NCBI RefSeq assembly: GCF_963677575.1
Contig: NZ_OY782038.1
Location: forward strand, 5,539,001 to 5,603,000
From: an uncultured Draconibacterium sp.
GTDB taxonomy: Bacteria > Bacteroidota > Bacteroidia > Bacteroidales > Prolixibacteraceae
Length of the DNA: 64,000 nucleotides
Direction of reading: 5' to 3'
The notes below the pieces were generated by a model. That model was not told where the DNA came from. It saw nothing but the letters and a program-made list of their open reading frames with translations, and made no database searches. Every line of letters starts with the position of its first letter. Within the stretch, counting starts at the first letter, position 1. Below are positions 7,511 through 15,802 of the stretch, in pieces. The position numbers and the translations under genes are program-made.

Positions 7511-8161
7511 ATGAAAAGGATAGTATTGATGGTTGCACTGGTAATGGTGGCAACATTAGGATGGTCGCAGAGCGATGCACAGGCGAAAAAAATTCTGGAT
7601 GAGGTAAGTGCCAAAACAAAAGAGATTAAATCGATGTCGGCCAGTTTTGTGTTCTCGATGGTAAATGAGGAAATGGATATTGACGAGACCAACGCCGGTA
7701 CCATAAAAATTAGAGGTCAGAAATATTGTGTGCAACTGCCCGATTTGGGAGTTGAAGTATTTTCTAATGGCGAAACAATTTGGAATTACATGAAAGACGG
7801 TAACCAGGTAACCATTTCGAATATTGATGATGAAAGCAGTGAGTTAATGGATCCTTCATCGTTATTCAGTATTTACGAGCGCGGATTCCGTTCGGAGTTT
7901 GTAGATGAAAAAACAGAAGGTGGTAAAACGCTTTATCATATCAATCTTTTCCCTGATTCGGATACTTACGATGTTACTAAAATAGAAGTGGCTATCGACA
8001 AAGCTGAAATGATGATTCACTCGGCAACGTTGCACAGCACCGATGGTAATTTGTACGGAATATTGGTGAAAGAAATGGATACAAATGCCGGCTTTGATGA
8101 TTCAGAATTTGTTTTCAATGCTGCGAATTACGATGATGTTGAAGTTATTGACTTTAGATAA
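7511..8161 (+). CDS. lolA: Outer-membrane lipoprotein carrier protein LolA family
   Basis: A 216-residue protein with a clear signal peptide (MKRIVLMVALVMVATLGWSQ, cleavage after about residue 20) and the beta-strand-rich pattern of LolA: an early helix with the LDEVSAKTKEIKSMSASF type start, then GTIKIRGQKYCVQLPD and ETIWNYMKDGNQVTISN. LolA carries lipoproteins across the periplasm to the outer membrane. The Bacteroidota group is divergent, so family placement is firmer than exact function. It follows ftsK on the same strand, an arrangement seen in other Bacteroidota, and is followed by a terminator-like hairpin. Confidence 0.85.
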   Translation: MKRIVLMVALVMVATLGWSQSDAQAKKILDEVSAKTKEIKSMSASFVFSMVNEEMDIDETNAGTIKIRGQKYCVQLPDLGVEVFSNGETIWNYMKDGNQVTISNIDDESSELMDPSSLFSIYERGFRSEFVDEKTEGGKTLYHINLFPDSDTYDVTKIEVAIDKAEMMIHSATLHSTDGNLYGILVKEMDTNAGFDDSEFVFNAANYDDVEVIDFR

Positions 8162-8179
8162 GCAGTTTTATAAAAAGAA

Positions 8180-8216
8180 AAAGCCTTGTTTCAATGAAGA
8201 AGCTAGGCTTTTTTTT
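8180..8216 (+). terminator. Rho-independent terminator after lolA
   Basis: The stem AAAGCCT (8180-8186) / AGGCTTT (8205-8211) continues into a run of T ending at 8216. Its sequence closely resembles the hairpin at 8502-8539, suggesting duplication. Confidence 0.7.
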
Positions 8217-8358
8217 ATGGGGTAATATCAAATGATCAATGATCCGGCATCCAACATAAAGGCAAAAAGATAGAAAGGATTTTTGATTAAGGATGAATGG
8301 GAGATGGGCAAGAGCTGCGATTGACAGTTAGGTGATTTTACTATTCAGCAATTAAAGA

Positions 8359-8470
8359 TTTTACCACAGAGTTATACCGAGAAATCACAGAGTTACTTAC
8401 GCCGAGAATTGGATAAAAGGTTATGAACTGCAATTTTACAAGTTGTCATTTTAACAATTCTATTGTATCC
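8359..8470 (+). repeat. Degenerate intergenic repeat of the ACCACAGAG type, copy 2
   Basis: It shares TTACCACAGAG, a second CACAGAG and CAATTTTACAA with 3132-3290 in the same order. It lies in the 394-bp gap between lolA and pyk, bounded by the two look-alike terminators. The gap also holds TATCCAGTATCCAGTA, a short tandem duplication (8464-8480), and no recognisable gene. Confidence 0.4.
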
Positions 8471-8501
8471 AGTATCCAGTAGCCCGGTTTTAACCTAAAA
8501 G

Positions 8502-8539
8502 AAAAAGCCTTGTTTCTATACAGAAGCAAGGCTTTTTTT
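8502..8539 (-). terminator. Bidirectional terminator downstream of pyk
   Basis: A perfect 11-bp stem AAAAAGCCTTG (8502-8512) / CAAGGCTTTTT (8527-8537), with T-rich tracts on both strands. It lies just past the pyk stop and would end pyk transcription on the minus strand. Confidence 0.8.
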
Positions 8540-8555
8540 ATGGAGTAAATCGTTA

Positions 8556-9974
8556 TTAACGTATTTCTTTTGGCTTCAGGAATAACCTGTCTGCAGTAGA
8601 TATTTCGATAAACGATGCACCTGCATCTTCGCCAAAACGGCCACCTATATAAATTACTAGGTCGTCCATGTTAATAGTTCCCTGGTTTACCAATTCCTGA
8701 ACAGCAGCTTTCTGGATCTTCATTTTGTTCTTTTTCGCTTCAAGGTACGAAGGATGAACACCAAATGAAAGTGCCAGTTCGCGCATAACACGGCGTGAAT
8801 GACATTTCACAAAAACCGGGTAAAACGGACGATGCGATGAAAGGTAACGACCTGTTTTTCCTGTTGTGGTTGATGTGATAATCGCATCGGGTTTTAATTC
8901 GCGTGCAGCACGTATAGCCGATTGTGCCAGGTATGCCGGAATATCAGCTTTAAGTGGTACTGTCAATTCACGACGGTCGCGGTCAGGTTCAACCTCCTGC
9001 GCAATTTTATCCATCGCTTTAACGGCTTCAACAGGGTATTTTCCGTATGCTGTTTCGCCACTTAACATTATCGCATCGGTTCCCATGTATATAGCACTTG
9101 CCACGTCGCTCACCTCGGCACGTGTTGGTCTTGGGTGCTCAATCATAGTGTGTAGCATTTGTGTGGCAATAATAACCGGCTTTTGGTACAATATTGCACG
9201 ACGAACCAGATTACGTTGAATAGATGGGATCTTCGATTCCGGAAGTTCAATTCCAAGGTCGCCACGAGCCACCATAATACCATATGCGTGTTCCAATATC
9301 TCGTCGATATTGTCAACACCCTCCATGTTCTCGATTTTGGCAATAATCTTAATTGGGCTATTGTGTTCGTCCAGAATCTTCTGAACTTCATTTACATCTT
9401 CTTTATGGCGTACAAATGAGTGCGCAATAAAATCGAGTTGGTTTTCAGCCGCAAAGCGAATAAACTCCACATCGCGTTCGGTTAACGATGGTAGTTTAAT
9501 TTCTACGCCCGGTACGTTAATACTTTTGCGCTTTTTAATAACGCCCGAGTTACAAACTTTACACAATAAATATTGAATGTGCTTTTCAACTACTTCAAAT
9601 TCAGTTTCGCCGTCATCCACAAGAATTTTGTTGCCAACATTTAAGTCGTTAACAAAACCTTTGTAGTTCACGCAAATATTTTTTACATCGTCCAGTACTC
9701 CGGTAGAGTATGAAAGTGTAACCAGTTCTCCTTCCTTAACTTCTGTGTCCGAAAGAGTTTGACATGTTCTTATTTCTGGGCCTTTCGTGTCAACAAGAAT
9801 TGCAATTTTATCTGAAACCGCACGAATATTATCAACCATTACTTTCCCGCTTTCGGGAGTAATATGGGCGGTGTTAATACGGGCAACGTTTAGTCCCGCA
9901 TCATAAAGTGATTGAATGAAATCTACATCACATCTTTGATCTGAAATTGTTGCAACAATTTTGGTCTGTCTCAT
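8556..9974 (-). CDS. pyk: Pyruvate kinase
   Basis: About 472 residues from the chosen ATG at 9974 (MRQTKIVATISDQ), the normal beginning of pyruvate kinases. The frame stays open to 10022, but the extra 16 codons overlap the -7 promoter box, so the longer start is rejected. Conserved blocks in order: DTKGPEIRT, the catalytic lysine region IIAKIENMEGVDNIDEI, MVARGDLGIELP, and the substrate loop ending in ATQML and RAEVSDVA, then MLSGETAYGKYP. A C-terminal domain of about 115 residues follows. It converts phosphoenolpyruvate plus ADP to pyruvate plus ATP. Together with the pckA gene 2 kb away it sits at the PEP node of metabolism. Transcription ends at the strong hairpin at 8502-8539. Confidence 0.96.
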   Translation of the reverse strand: MRQTKIVATISDQRCDVDFIQSLYDAGLNVARINTAHITPESGKVMVDNIRAVSDKIAILVDTKGPEIRTCQTLSDTEVKEGELVTLSYSTGVLDDVKNICVNYKGFVNDLNVGNKILVDDGETEFEVVEKHIQYLLCKVCNSGVIKKRKSINVPGVEIKLPSLTERDVEFIRFAAENQLDFIAHSFVRHKEDVNEVQKILDEHNSPIKIIAKIENMEGVDNIDEILEHAYGIMVARGDLGIELPESKIPSIQRNLVRRAILYQKPVIIATQMLHTMIEHPRPTRAEVSDVASAIYMGTDAIMLSGETAYGKYPVEAVKAMDKIAQEVEPDRDRRELTVPLKADIPAYLAQSAIRAARELKPDAIITSTTTGKTGRYLSSHRPFYPVFVKCHSRRVMRELALSFGVHPSYLEAKKNKMKIQKAAVQELVNQGTINMDDLVIYIGGRFGEDAGASFIEISTADRLFLKPKEIR

Positions 9975-9995
9975 TACTTCTAAATTTTTAAGGGC

Positions 9996-10004
9996 GCAAA
10001 AGTA
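9996..10004 (-). promoter_or_regulatory. pyk -7 promoter box
   Basis: The minus-strand sequence TACTTTTGC is a perfect TAnnTTTG match followed by C, 22 bases upstream of the pyk ATG at 9974. A TTG (plus-strand CAA at 10020-10022) lies upstream as a possible -33 element, at slightly short spacing. This box decides the pyk start. Confidence 0.6.
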
Positions 10005-10020
10005 CAATAAAACCCGATTC

Positions 10021-10045
10021 AACGGTTAAATTAAATTTAATCGTT
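10021..10045. promoter_or_regulatory. Near-perfect 25-bp palindrome at the pyk promoter
   Basis: Eleven of twelve positions pair around a central A (arms AACGGTTAAATT / AATTTAATCGTT-like), directly overlapping the proposed -33 element of pyk. A partial repeat GATTAAATTTAAT follows at 10046-10058. It suits a repressor operator; the regulator is unknown. Confidence 0.4.
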
Positions 10046-10066
10046 GATTAAATTTAATAGAGAGTA

Positions 10067-10230
10067 TAGAGATTGTTTAAAATTTATCCATTTACTCTAT
10101 TATTTGTCTTTTTCACTACTTCTGCGTTGAAATTTCGTTAAATAGCAGGTGCTATTTGCCTCAATCTCGCCTTGAATTAGTAAAAAATACTTCATAATAT
10201 TTCTTAATAATGAAATTTAAACAGTCTCTA
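10067..10230. repeat. Nested inverted-repeat intergenic element, copy 2
   Basis: A 164-bp stretch bounded by AGAGATTGTTTAAAATTT (10068-10085) and AAATTTAAACAGTCTCT (10213-10229), an imperfect inverted repeat. Exactly at its centre is a perfect hairpin AAATAGCA-GG-TGCTATTT (10140-10157). Core words match copy 1 at 1839-2004, but the terminal and central stem sequences differ while pairing is kept. The right end lies 10 bp from the aroQ stop codon, so on the minus strand the element directly follows aroQ. Confidence 0.6.
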
Positions 10231-10239
10231 AATTACCTT

Positions 10240-10656
10240 TCAATTTACGAAACTTTGAATTGCCAATCGATATGATTCAAGTCCAAATCCCATAATACAG
10301 CCTTTACATACCGGACCAATAATTGATTTGTGCCTGAAATCTTCGCGCGTAAGTGTATTTGAAATATGCACTTCAACAACGGGCGTTTTTATTCCTGCAA
10401 TGGCATCGCGGATAGCCACAGAAGTATGTGTATAAGCTCCGGCATTTATGATTATCCCATCGTAGCTAAAACCATGCTCGTGTAACGAATTTATGAGCTC
10501 TCCCTCAACGTTCGACTGATAATAGGCCAGGTTTAAATAGGGGAAGTCCTGTTTCAATTGTTCATAATAACTTTTAAAACTTTCTGTTCCATAAATCGAC
10601 TTTTCCCTTACTCCAAGTAGGTTTAAGTTAGGTCCATTGATAATCAAGAGCTTCAT
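10240..10656 (-). CDS. aroQ: 3-dehydroquinate dehydratase, type II
   Basis: A 138-residue protein of normal length for the small type II enzyme, which works as a dodecamer in the shikimate pathway and removes water from 3-dehydroquinate. It begins MKLLIINGPNLNLLGVRE, with R17 and the flexible-loop tyrosine Y22 (KSIYGT) expected for catalysis. The block IIINAGAYTHTSVAIRDAI holds the substrate-binding Asn and His, and EVHISN follows. No other aro genes are adjacent. The nested inverted-repeat element follows its stop codon closely. Confidence 0.95.
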   Translation of the reverse strand: MKLLIINGPNLNLLGVREKSIYGTESFKSYYEQLKQDFPYLNLAYYQSNVEGELINSLHEHGFSYDGIIINAGAYTHTSVAIRDAIAGIKTPVVEVHISNTLTREDFRHKSIIGPVCKGCIMGFGLESYRLAIQSFVN

Positions 10657-10795
10657 TTTTTCGATTTTAATTTATTTTATAGTAACTTTATTCAAAATGC
10701 AACGTAATATTTTTTTGTTATAATAGTTCATCTATCAGATAGACATACGTAGCATGTAATATACAGACATAAAAGTAACCTTAATTTGCAATATT

Positions 10796-11695
10796 ATGAA
10801 ATGGGAGGAATGTAAAAAGGGATATGAGAATTACTTGAAGTTGGAGAAGTCATTATCGCAGAACTCGATAGCTGCATATATTAATGATATTAATAAGCTT
10901 GAGGATTTTTTTGATAAAAGCTTTAAAGGAGTAAATCCTGAAAAGGTAGTGTTGAGTCAGTTAAAAAGCTTTGTTGAATGGTTAAATGATAAAGGAGTTA
11001 GCCCAAGAACCCAGGCACGAACCATTTCCGGTATAAAATCTTTTTATAAATACCTTTTAATTGAAGAGAAGATAACCAGTGACCCGACCGCTTTGCTCGA
11101 ATCGCCAAAAATCGGTCGCAAACTTCCGGATATTTTATCGATGGAAGAAATTGATATGTTGATCAATGCTATCGATCTGAAAAAATCAGAAGGTCAACGA
11201 AATAAAGCCATGTTAGAAACACTGTATAGTTGTGGTTTACGTGTTTCGGAGCTTGTAAATCTGAAAATGACAAACCTGTTTTTTGAGCAGGGATTTATAA
11301 AAATTGAAGGAAAAGCAGGTAAAGAGCGTTTGGTACCGGTTAGCGGACGAGCAATTGAAGAAATTAATAAATATCTGGGGAACTACAGAAAGAATTTGCG
11401 GGTGAATAAAGAGAGTGAAAACATTCTGTTCTTAAACCGCCGCGGAAGAAAATTAAGTAGGGTAATGATTTTTACGATTATTAAAAACTTGGCCGCTAAT
11501 GTTAAATTAGATAAAAAAATCAGTCCGCATACGTTCCGTCACTCGTTTGCTACACATTTGATAAATGGAGGAGCAGATTTGCGGGCGGTACAGGAAATGT
11601 TAGGACATGAGTCGATATTAACGACTGAAATTTATACACATCTCGACAAGGATTATCTGAAGTCTACAATTCATCAGTTTCATCCACGGTCGTAA
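10796..11695 (+). CDS. xerD: Tyrosine recombinase of the XerC/XerD group
   Basis: A 299-residue protein with an N-terminal SAM-like core-binding domain (about residues 3-88) and a C-terminal catalytic domain. The complete catalytic set is visible: R149 in CGLRVSEL, K173 in EGKAGKERL, H245 and R248 in HTFRHSFATH, H271 in LGHES, and the nucleophile Y280 in TEIYTH. Length and sequence fit the chromosome-dimer-resolving Xer proteins rather than a mobile-element integrase: no element boundaries or att-like repeats surround it. It acts at dif, probably activated by FtsK. Whether it is XerC or XerD cannot be settled from one gene; XerD is more likely. A strong terminator follows directly. Confidence 0.92.
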   Translation: MKWEECKKGYENYLKLEKSLSQNSIAAYINDINKLEDFFDKSFKGVNPEKVVLSQLKSFVEWLNDKGVSPRTQARTISGIKSFYKYLLIEEKITSDPTALLESPKIGRKLPDILSMEEIDMLINAIDLKKSEGQRNKAMLETLYSCGLRVSELVNLKMTNLFFEQGFIKIEGKAGKERLVPVSGRAIEEINKYLGNYRKNLRVNKESENILFLNRRGRKLSRVMIFTIIKNLAANVKLDKKISPHTFRHSFATHLINGGADLRAVQEMLGHESILTTEIYTHLDKDYLKSTIHQFHPRS

Positions 11696-11709
11696 CAGAT
11701 TAGATTATG

Positions 11710-11749
11710 AAAAAAGAGCGCTGCATATTTATTTGGGGCGCTCTTTTTT
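11710..11749 (+). terminator. Rho-independent terminator after xerD
   Basis: A perfect 12-bp stem AAAAAAGAGCGC (11710-11721) / GCGCTCTTTTTT (11738-11749) ending in T6. Confidence 0.88.
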
Positions 11750-11872
11750 CATGTCTAAATAAGACATAAATACCTTCTTAAACGCAAAAATTCTATTGTT
11801 AAGCTAATGTTTAATCGGCGTGAAAAAATGGTCAAATGAGGGAGATAAACCCTGCCGATTGGAAAATAATGA

Positions 11873-11880
11873 TATTTTTG
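11873..11880 (+). promoter_or_regulatory. Candidate -7 promoter box for pckA
   Basis: TATTTTTG matches TAnnTTTG, 56 bases upstream of the pckA ATG, leaving a short AT-rich leader. No convincing -33 element was seen. Confidence 0.45.
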
Positions 11881-11935
11881 TGTCCCGATTTAAGTAGACG
11901 AAAAATTGTATTATTAAGTTAATTATTAGGTAGTT

Positions 11936-13537
11936 ATGGCAAATTTAGATTTAAGCAAGTACGGTATTCAAAACGTACAGGAAATTGTTCACAACCCTTC
12001 ATACGAACAACTTTATGAGGAAGAAATGAATCCTGCTTTAGAGGGATTCGAAAAAGGTCAGTTAACAGAACTTGACGCTGTTAACGTAATGACTGGTGTT
12101 TTTACAGGTCGTTCTCCAAAGGACAAATACATCGTTGAAGACGAGACAACCAAAGATACTATTTGGTGGAATACTCCAGGATCTCCAAACGATAACAAAC
12201 CTGTTTCTACTGAAGTGTGGAATGAGTTAAAAGAAACTACAATTGATCAACTTTCAGGAAAACGTCTTTTTGTTGTTGACTGTTTTTGTGGTGCAAACCC
12301 AGATTCTCGTTTGAAAGTTCGTTTTATTATGGAAGTTGCCTGGCAAGCGCACTTTGTAACAAATATGTTCATCCGTCCTACTGCAGAAGAATTAGAATCA
12401 TTCGAGCCTGATTTCGTATCAATGAATGCTTCTAAAACAACTAATCCTAACTGGGAAAAGCAAGGATTAAACTCAGAAGTATACACTGTATTCAACTTAA
12501 CTGAAAAAATGCACGTTGTAGGTGGTAGCTGGTATGGTGGTGAGATGAAAAAAGGTATGTTCGCTATGATGAACTACTACTTACCATTGAACGGAATGGC
12601 TGCTATGCACTGTTCTGCTAACGTTGGTAAAGAAGGTGATGTTGCTATCTTCTTCGGTCTTTCAGGAACAGGGAAAACAACTCTTTCTACCGACCCTAAC
12701 CGTCAGTTAATTGGTGACGATGAGCACGGATGGGACAACGACGGTGTATTCAACTTCGAAGGTGGATGTTATGCAAAAACTATCGATTTGGATAAAGACG
12801 CTGAGCCGGAAATTTACGGTGCTATCAAACGTAATGCATTGTTAGAAAACGTAACTGTTGATGCTGAAGGTAAAATCGATTTCACTGATGGTTCTACAAC
12901 TCAGAACACTCGTGTATCATACCCAATCAACCACATCGAAAACATTGCAGTTCCTTCAAAAGCCGGTCATGCTAAAAAAGTGATCTTCTTAACTGCTGAT
13001 GCTTTTGGTGTATTGCCTCCGGTTGCAAAACTTACTCCGGAGCAAACTAAATATCACTTCTTATCAGGATTTACCGCAAAATTAGCTGGTACTGAGCGTG
13101 GTGTTACAGCTCCACAGCCTACTTTCTCAGCTTGTTACGGTGGTGCATTCCTTTCATTGCACCCAACAAAATACGGTGAGGAATTGGTTAAGAAAATGGA
13201 AGAGCACGGAGCAGAAGCTTACCTGGTAAACACCGGATGGAATGGAACAGGAAAACGTATTTCTATTAAAGATACTCGTGGTATTATTACTGCAATCCTT
13301 GATGGTTCTATCGAAGTAGCACCAACTAAGAATCTTCCGGTATTTAATCTTGAAATTCCTACAGAATTGAAAGGTGTAGCTACTGAAATTCTTGATCCTC
13401 GTGATACTTATGCTGATGCAGCTGAGTGGGATACTAAAGCACAGGATCTTGGTAGTCGTTTTATCAAAAACTTCGTTAAATACACTGATAACGAAGAAGG
13501 AAAAGCATTGGTTGCTGCTGGTCCGCAAGTTGAGTAA
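11936..13537 (+). CDS. pckA: Phosphoenolpyruvate carboxykinase (ATP)
   Basis: A 533-residue ATP-type PEPCK of normal length. Visible blocks: TGRSPKDKY (substrate-binding arginine), GGSWYGGEMKKGMF, the P-loop GLSGTGKTTLST at about 241-252, IGDDEHGW (kinase-2/metal site) and FEGGCYAKT. It interconverts oxaloacetate plus ATP with PEP plus CO2 plus ADP; in fermentative Bacteroidota it usually runs towards oxaloacetate, feeding fumarate and succinate formation. The class I fumarase at 36.0 kb fits that route. Codon choice is strongly biased (many GGT, CGT, GTA, AAC) compared with neighbours, suggesting very high expression. It has its own promoter-like box and terminator, so it is probably monocistronic. 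Confidence 0.97.
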   Translation: MANLDLSKYGIQNVQEIVHNPSYEQLYEEEMNPALEGFEKGQLTELDAVNVMTGVFTGRSPKDKYIVEDETTKDTIWWNTPGSPNDNKPVSTEVWNELKETTIDQLSGKRLFVVDCFCGANPDSRLKVRFIMEVAWQAHFVTNMFIRPTAEELESFEPDFVSMNASKTTNPNWEKQGLNSEVYTVFNLTEKMHVVGGSWYGGEMKKGMFAMMNYYLPLNGMAAMHCSANVGKEGDVAIFFGLSGTGKTTLSTDPNRQLIGDDEHGWDNDGVFNFEGGCYAKTIDLDKDAEPEIYGAIKRNALLENVTVDAEGKIDFTDGSTTQNTRVSYPINHIENIAVPSKAGHAKKVIFLTADAFGVLPPVAKLTPEQTKYHFLSGFTAKLAGTERGVTAPQPTFSACYGGAFLSLHPTKYGEELVKKMEEHGAEAYLVNTGWNGTGKRISIKDTRGIITAILDGSIEVAPTKNLPVFNLEIPTELKGVATEILDPRDTYADAAEWDTKAQDLGSRFIKNFVKYTDNEEGKALVAAGPQVE

Positions 13538-13560
13538 TTCAGATCAATCTTTATATATTC

Positions 13561-13593
13561 AAAACCTTCTGCCTTTGGGCAGGAGGTTTTTTT
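13561..13593 (+). terminator. Rho-independent terminator after pckA
   Basis: The stem AACCTTCTGCC / GGCAGGAGGTT (one G-T pair) with a TTT-GG loop ends in T7. It may also serve the convergent FUSC gene on the other strand. Confidence 0.85.
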
Positions 13594-13606
13594 ATGCTTG
13601 ATTTTT

Positions 13607-15739
13607 TTAGTTGATACCCGAACGTTTTAACTCATCAATAATTTTTGAGGTAGTAGCGGCAATGTTATAGAATAAGCGAAGTTGCTGTCGTTTTAAACCA
13701 GCCTCGGTGTCTTTTATTTGCTGTTGCAGTGTCATTAAAAGTTCCGACAGATCGGATGAAAACTTGTCTTCTTTAATGGTGCTTTCTTTTCCGGCTTCTG
13801 TTAGCTTTTTATCAATTTGCTGAAATAAAGGTTTAATGTCTTTGTAGCTTTCAATATTGGTTTCGCGGTGCGCTCCAAGTGCCGAAAGATGAGAAAGAAG
13901 CGCATGATTTAAATACGTAATTGTTAACGCATTTTCCATGATACGCTGTTTACTTTTTGGTTCCTGGCGCATACTGTTCCAGGCTTGTGCCAATTCGTTA
14001 TCGGCCAGGTGTGCCTCTCTTCGGGCAATACGGTATTTTAAATCGTCGTTACTGGCTTTTTTATATTCTTTTGCAATAGCCTGAAAATAGTTTCTGTTCT
14101 TTTTCAGTGCCGTGGAAATAAGCCCCGAAATACGATGATATTGCCACCCCGGCCACAAAAAGCGAATGGTGAGAAACGACAAGGTTGCACCAAGCAGTGT
14201 ATCAAGCAAACGCGGAATCATAAGATTTATGCCTCCGTCGTTCGAAATGATGTTAAAAGCACTCAACACAAAAGTGGTAACAAATATTACCGCTACCGAA
14301 TATTTTTTTCGCAGCCAGTAGAAAAAGGCCATGGCTGAGCCCATCATTAACAAGACTTGTGCTGCTGTGGTTGTGAAAATCTGTAATAACGCAGCACCAA
14401 TAACGATACCGGTGGCAGTGCCGAGTAAGCGCTCAAAAAGACGACGGCGGGTATCGCTGTAGGTAATCTGGCTGACAAACAAACTGGTTAGCATTACCCA
14501 TTGTCCTTTGTCAAGATCAAGATAAATCTGGAGAATGTATCCCAACGCAAAAGTGAGGCTGAGCCGCAATGCATAGCGCATACGCGGATGACGCAAAGTG
14601 AGCTGCTCTTTTAAGCGCTGAAACGGTGTTCTTTCATCGCGACGTAAACGCGGGATAGAAGTTCCCTCAACATGGTTGTCTAGGTATTTTAACGAAACAT
14701 GAGAGCGGTGCAAATTATGATGTAGCAGGATCAGATTCTGGGCATCTTCCACCGGCATTGATTGTAGTTTGTCGTCGATAGCTTTTGATATCCATTCGAG
14801 TGCCGGTGGATGATTGTATGAAGTTCCGGTAAGCATATTTTCTGCCACCATTCTTGATGCATAAGCCAGTTGACGAAGCATTTCGCCAAAACCTTCCAAA
14901 ATCTCGATTTGCTCGTTGCTGTTGCCCAGTTTATCGTGGCGCTGGTGTGTTGACGCTGCACGCTCATGAAGGCTTTGCAACAACATAAAACGCTGAAGAT
15001 AGCTGTTTAAAGCCTCGGTATTCTTCATCTCACGAGCGTAATTGTTCAGTACGTTTTTTATGCGTTCAAGTGCATTTACCACATTCACGTTGAGCAAAGC
15101 CAGGTCTTTATTAATGTCTTCCTGGTCTTTTTTATCGCTGGGGAAAAGCCGCGCTTTTTTCTCGAGGTAATTGCCAAGTGCCCGGAACCCATTTGCCATC
15201 TGCTGATCGAGTAAGCGCCACGGGTTTCGGAAGATCAATATCAAAGTCAGGATGCCGTGAAAAAGTGCCCCGGCAGGTAATAAAATCGCTTGCCAGTACC
15301 AGGCCGGACTGATTTCGATGCCGAGCATAGCATATATTCCAACCAGTATGGAGCCGAAAGTAATAGCACGATAACGTTCGCCAATTCCTCCAATTAATAT
15401 AAATATGATGGTGGAGAGTATAAAACCGGCACCAAGAATCCAGGTGTAATTATTTAAAAGTCCTACAGAAAAGCTAGAGATAAAAAAGCTGAGAATGGTT
15501 ATCGACAAGGATTTTACACGTCCTTTGGGGTGGTCATCGGTTTCCGATAGTGCGCCGGCCAATGCGCCCAACGCTAGTGTTACTCCAAAAAACGGCAGGC
15601 CGGCAATGATAAAAGGTATGGCTAAAACTCCCATAGAAATTGTTGCGCGCAAGGCAAACAAACGATAGGGGTGCAACAGAAATACATCGCGGAAAAATCT
15701 GATGTTGGTTCGCAAATGGCCTTTTTTCTGGTTCTTCAT
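13607..15739 (-). CDS. FUSC/YccS-family inner-membrane protein
   Basis: A 710-residue membrane protein with the two-bundle layout of the YccS/YhfK and aromatic-acid-exporter group. About six membrane segments in residues 30-170 are followed by a long helical cytoplasmic stretch (about 180-385). A second bundle (about 395-525) includes LDKGQWVMLTSLFVSQITYSDT, the usual FUSC-like repeat start, and then a soluble C-terminal helical region. Members export hydroxylated aromatic acids or act in the envelope, but most are uncharacterised and the substrate here is unknown. The adjacent TIGR01777 epimerase gene is upstream on the same strand with a 63-bp gap, so the two may be co-transcribed. Confidence 0.82.
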   Translation of the reverse strand: MKNQKKGHLRTNIRFFRDVFLLHPYRLFALRATISMGVLAIPFIIAGLPFFGVTLALGALAGALSETDDHPKGRVKSLSITILSFFISSFSVGLLNNYTWILGAGFILSTIIFILIGGIGERYRAITFGSILVGIYAMLGIEISPAWYWQAILLPAGALFHGILTLILIFRNPWRLLDQQMANGFRALGNYLEKKARLFPSDKKDQEDINKDLALLNVNVVNALERIKNVLNNYAREMKNTEALNSYLQRFMLLQSLHERAASTHQRHDKLGNSNEQIEILEGFGEMLRQLAYASRMVAENMLTGTSYNHPPALEWISKAIDDKLQSMPVEDAQNLILLHHNLHRSHVSLKYLDNHVEGTSIPRLRRDERTPFQRLKEQLTLRHPRMRYALRLSLTFALGYILQIYLDLDKGQWVMLTSLFVSQITYSDTRRRLFERLLGTATGIVIGAALLQIFTTTAAQVLLMMGSAMAFFYWLRKKYSVAVIFVTTFVLSAFNIISNDGGINLMIPRLLDTLLGATLSFLTIRFLWPGWQYHRISGLISTALKKNRNYFQAIAKEYKKASNDDLKYRIARREAHLADNELAQAWNSMRQEPKSKQRIMENALTITYLNHALLSHLSALGAHRETNIESYKDIKPLFQQIDKKLTEAGKESTIKEDKFSSDLSELLMTLQQQIKDTEAGLKRQQLRLFYNIAATTSKIIDELKRSGIN

Positions 15740-15802
15740 ACTTATTATAAGTGTTGTTTTACAAAACTAATGAATGAGAACAGAAATTAACGACTAAAGT
15801 TT

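Noticed and set aside
471..10762. A 14-bp exact match GTAGCATGTAATAT at 471-484 and 10749-10762
   Set aside because: In 64 kb of AT-rich DNA several 14-bp matches are expected by chance. Flanking sequence does not continue the similarity.
4957..11695. FtsK and a Xer recombinase in one region, possibly with a dif site between them
   Set aside because: No 28-bp dif-like sequence (two inner palindromic arms around a 6-bp spacer) was recognised between or near the genes. FtsK and xer genes also lie close by chance in many genomes.
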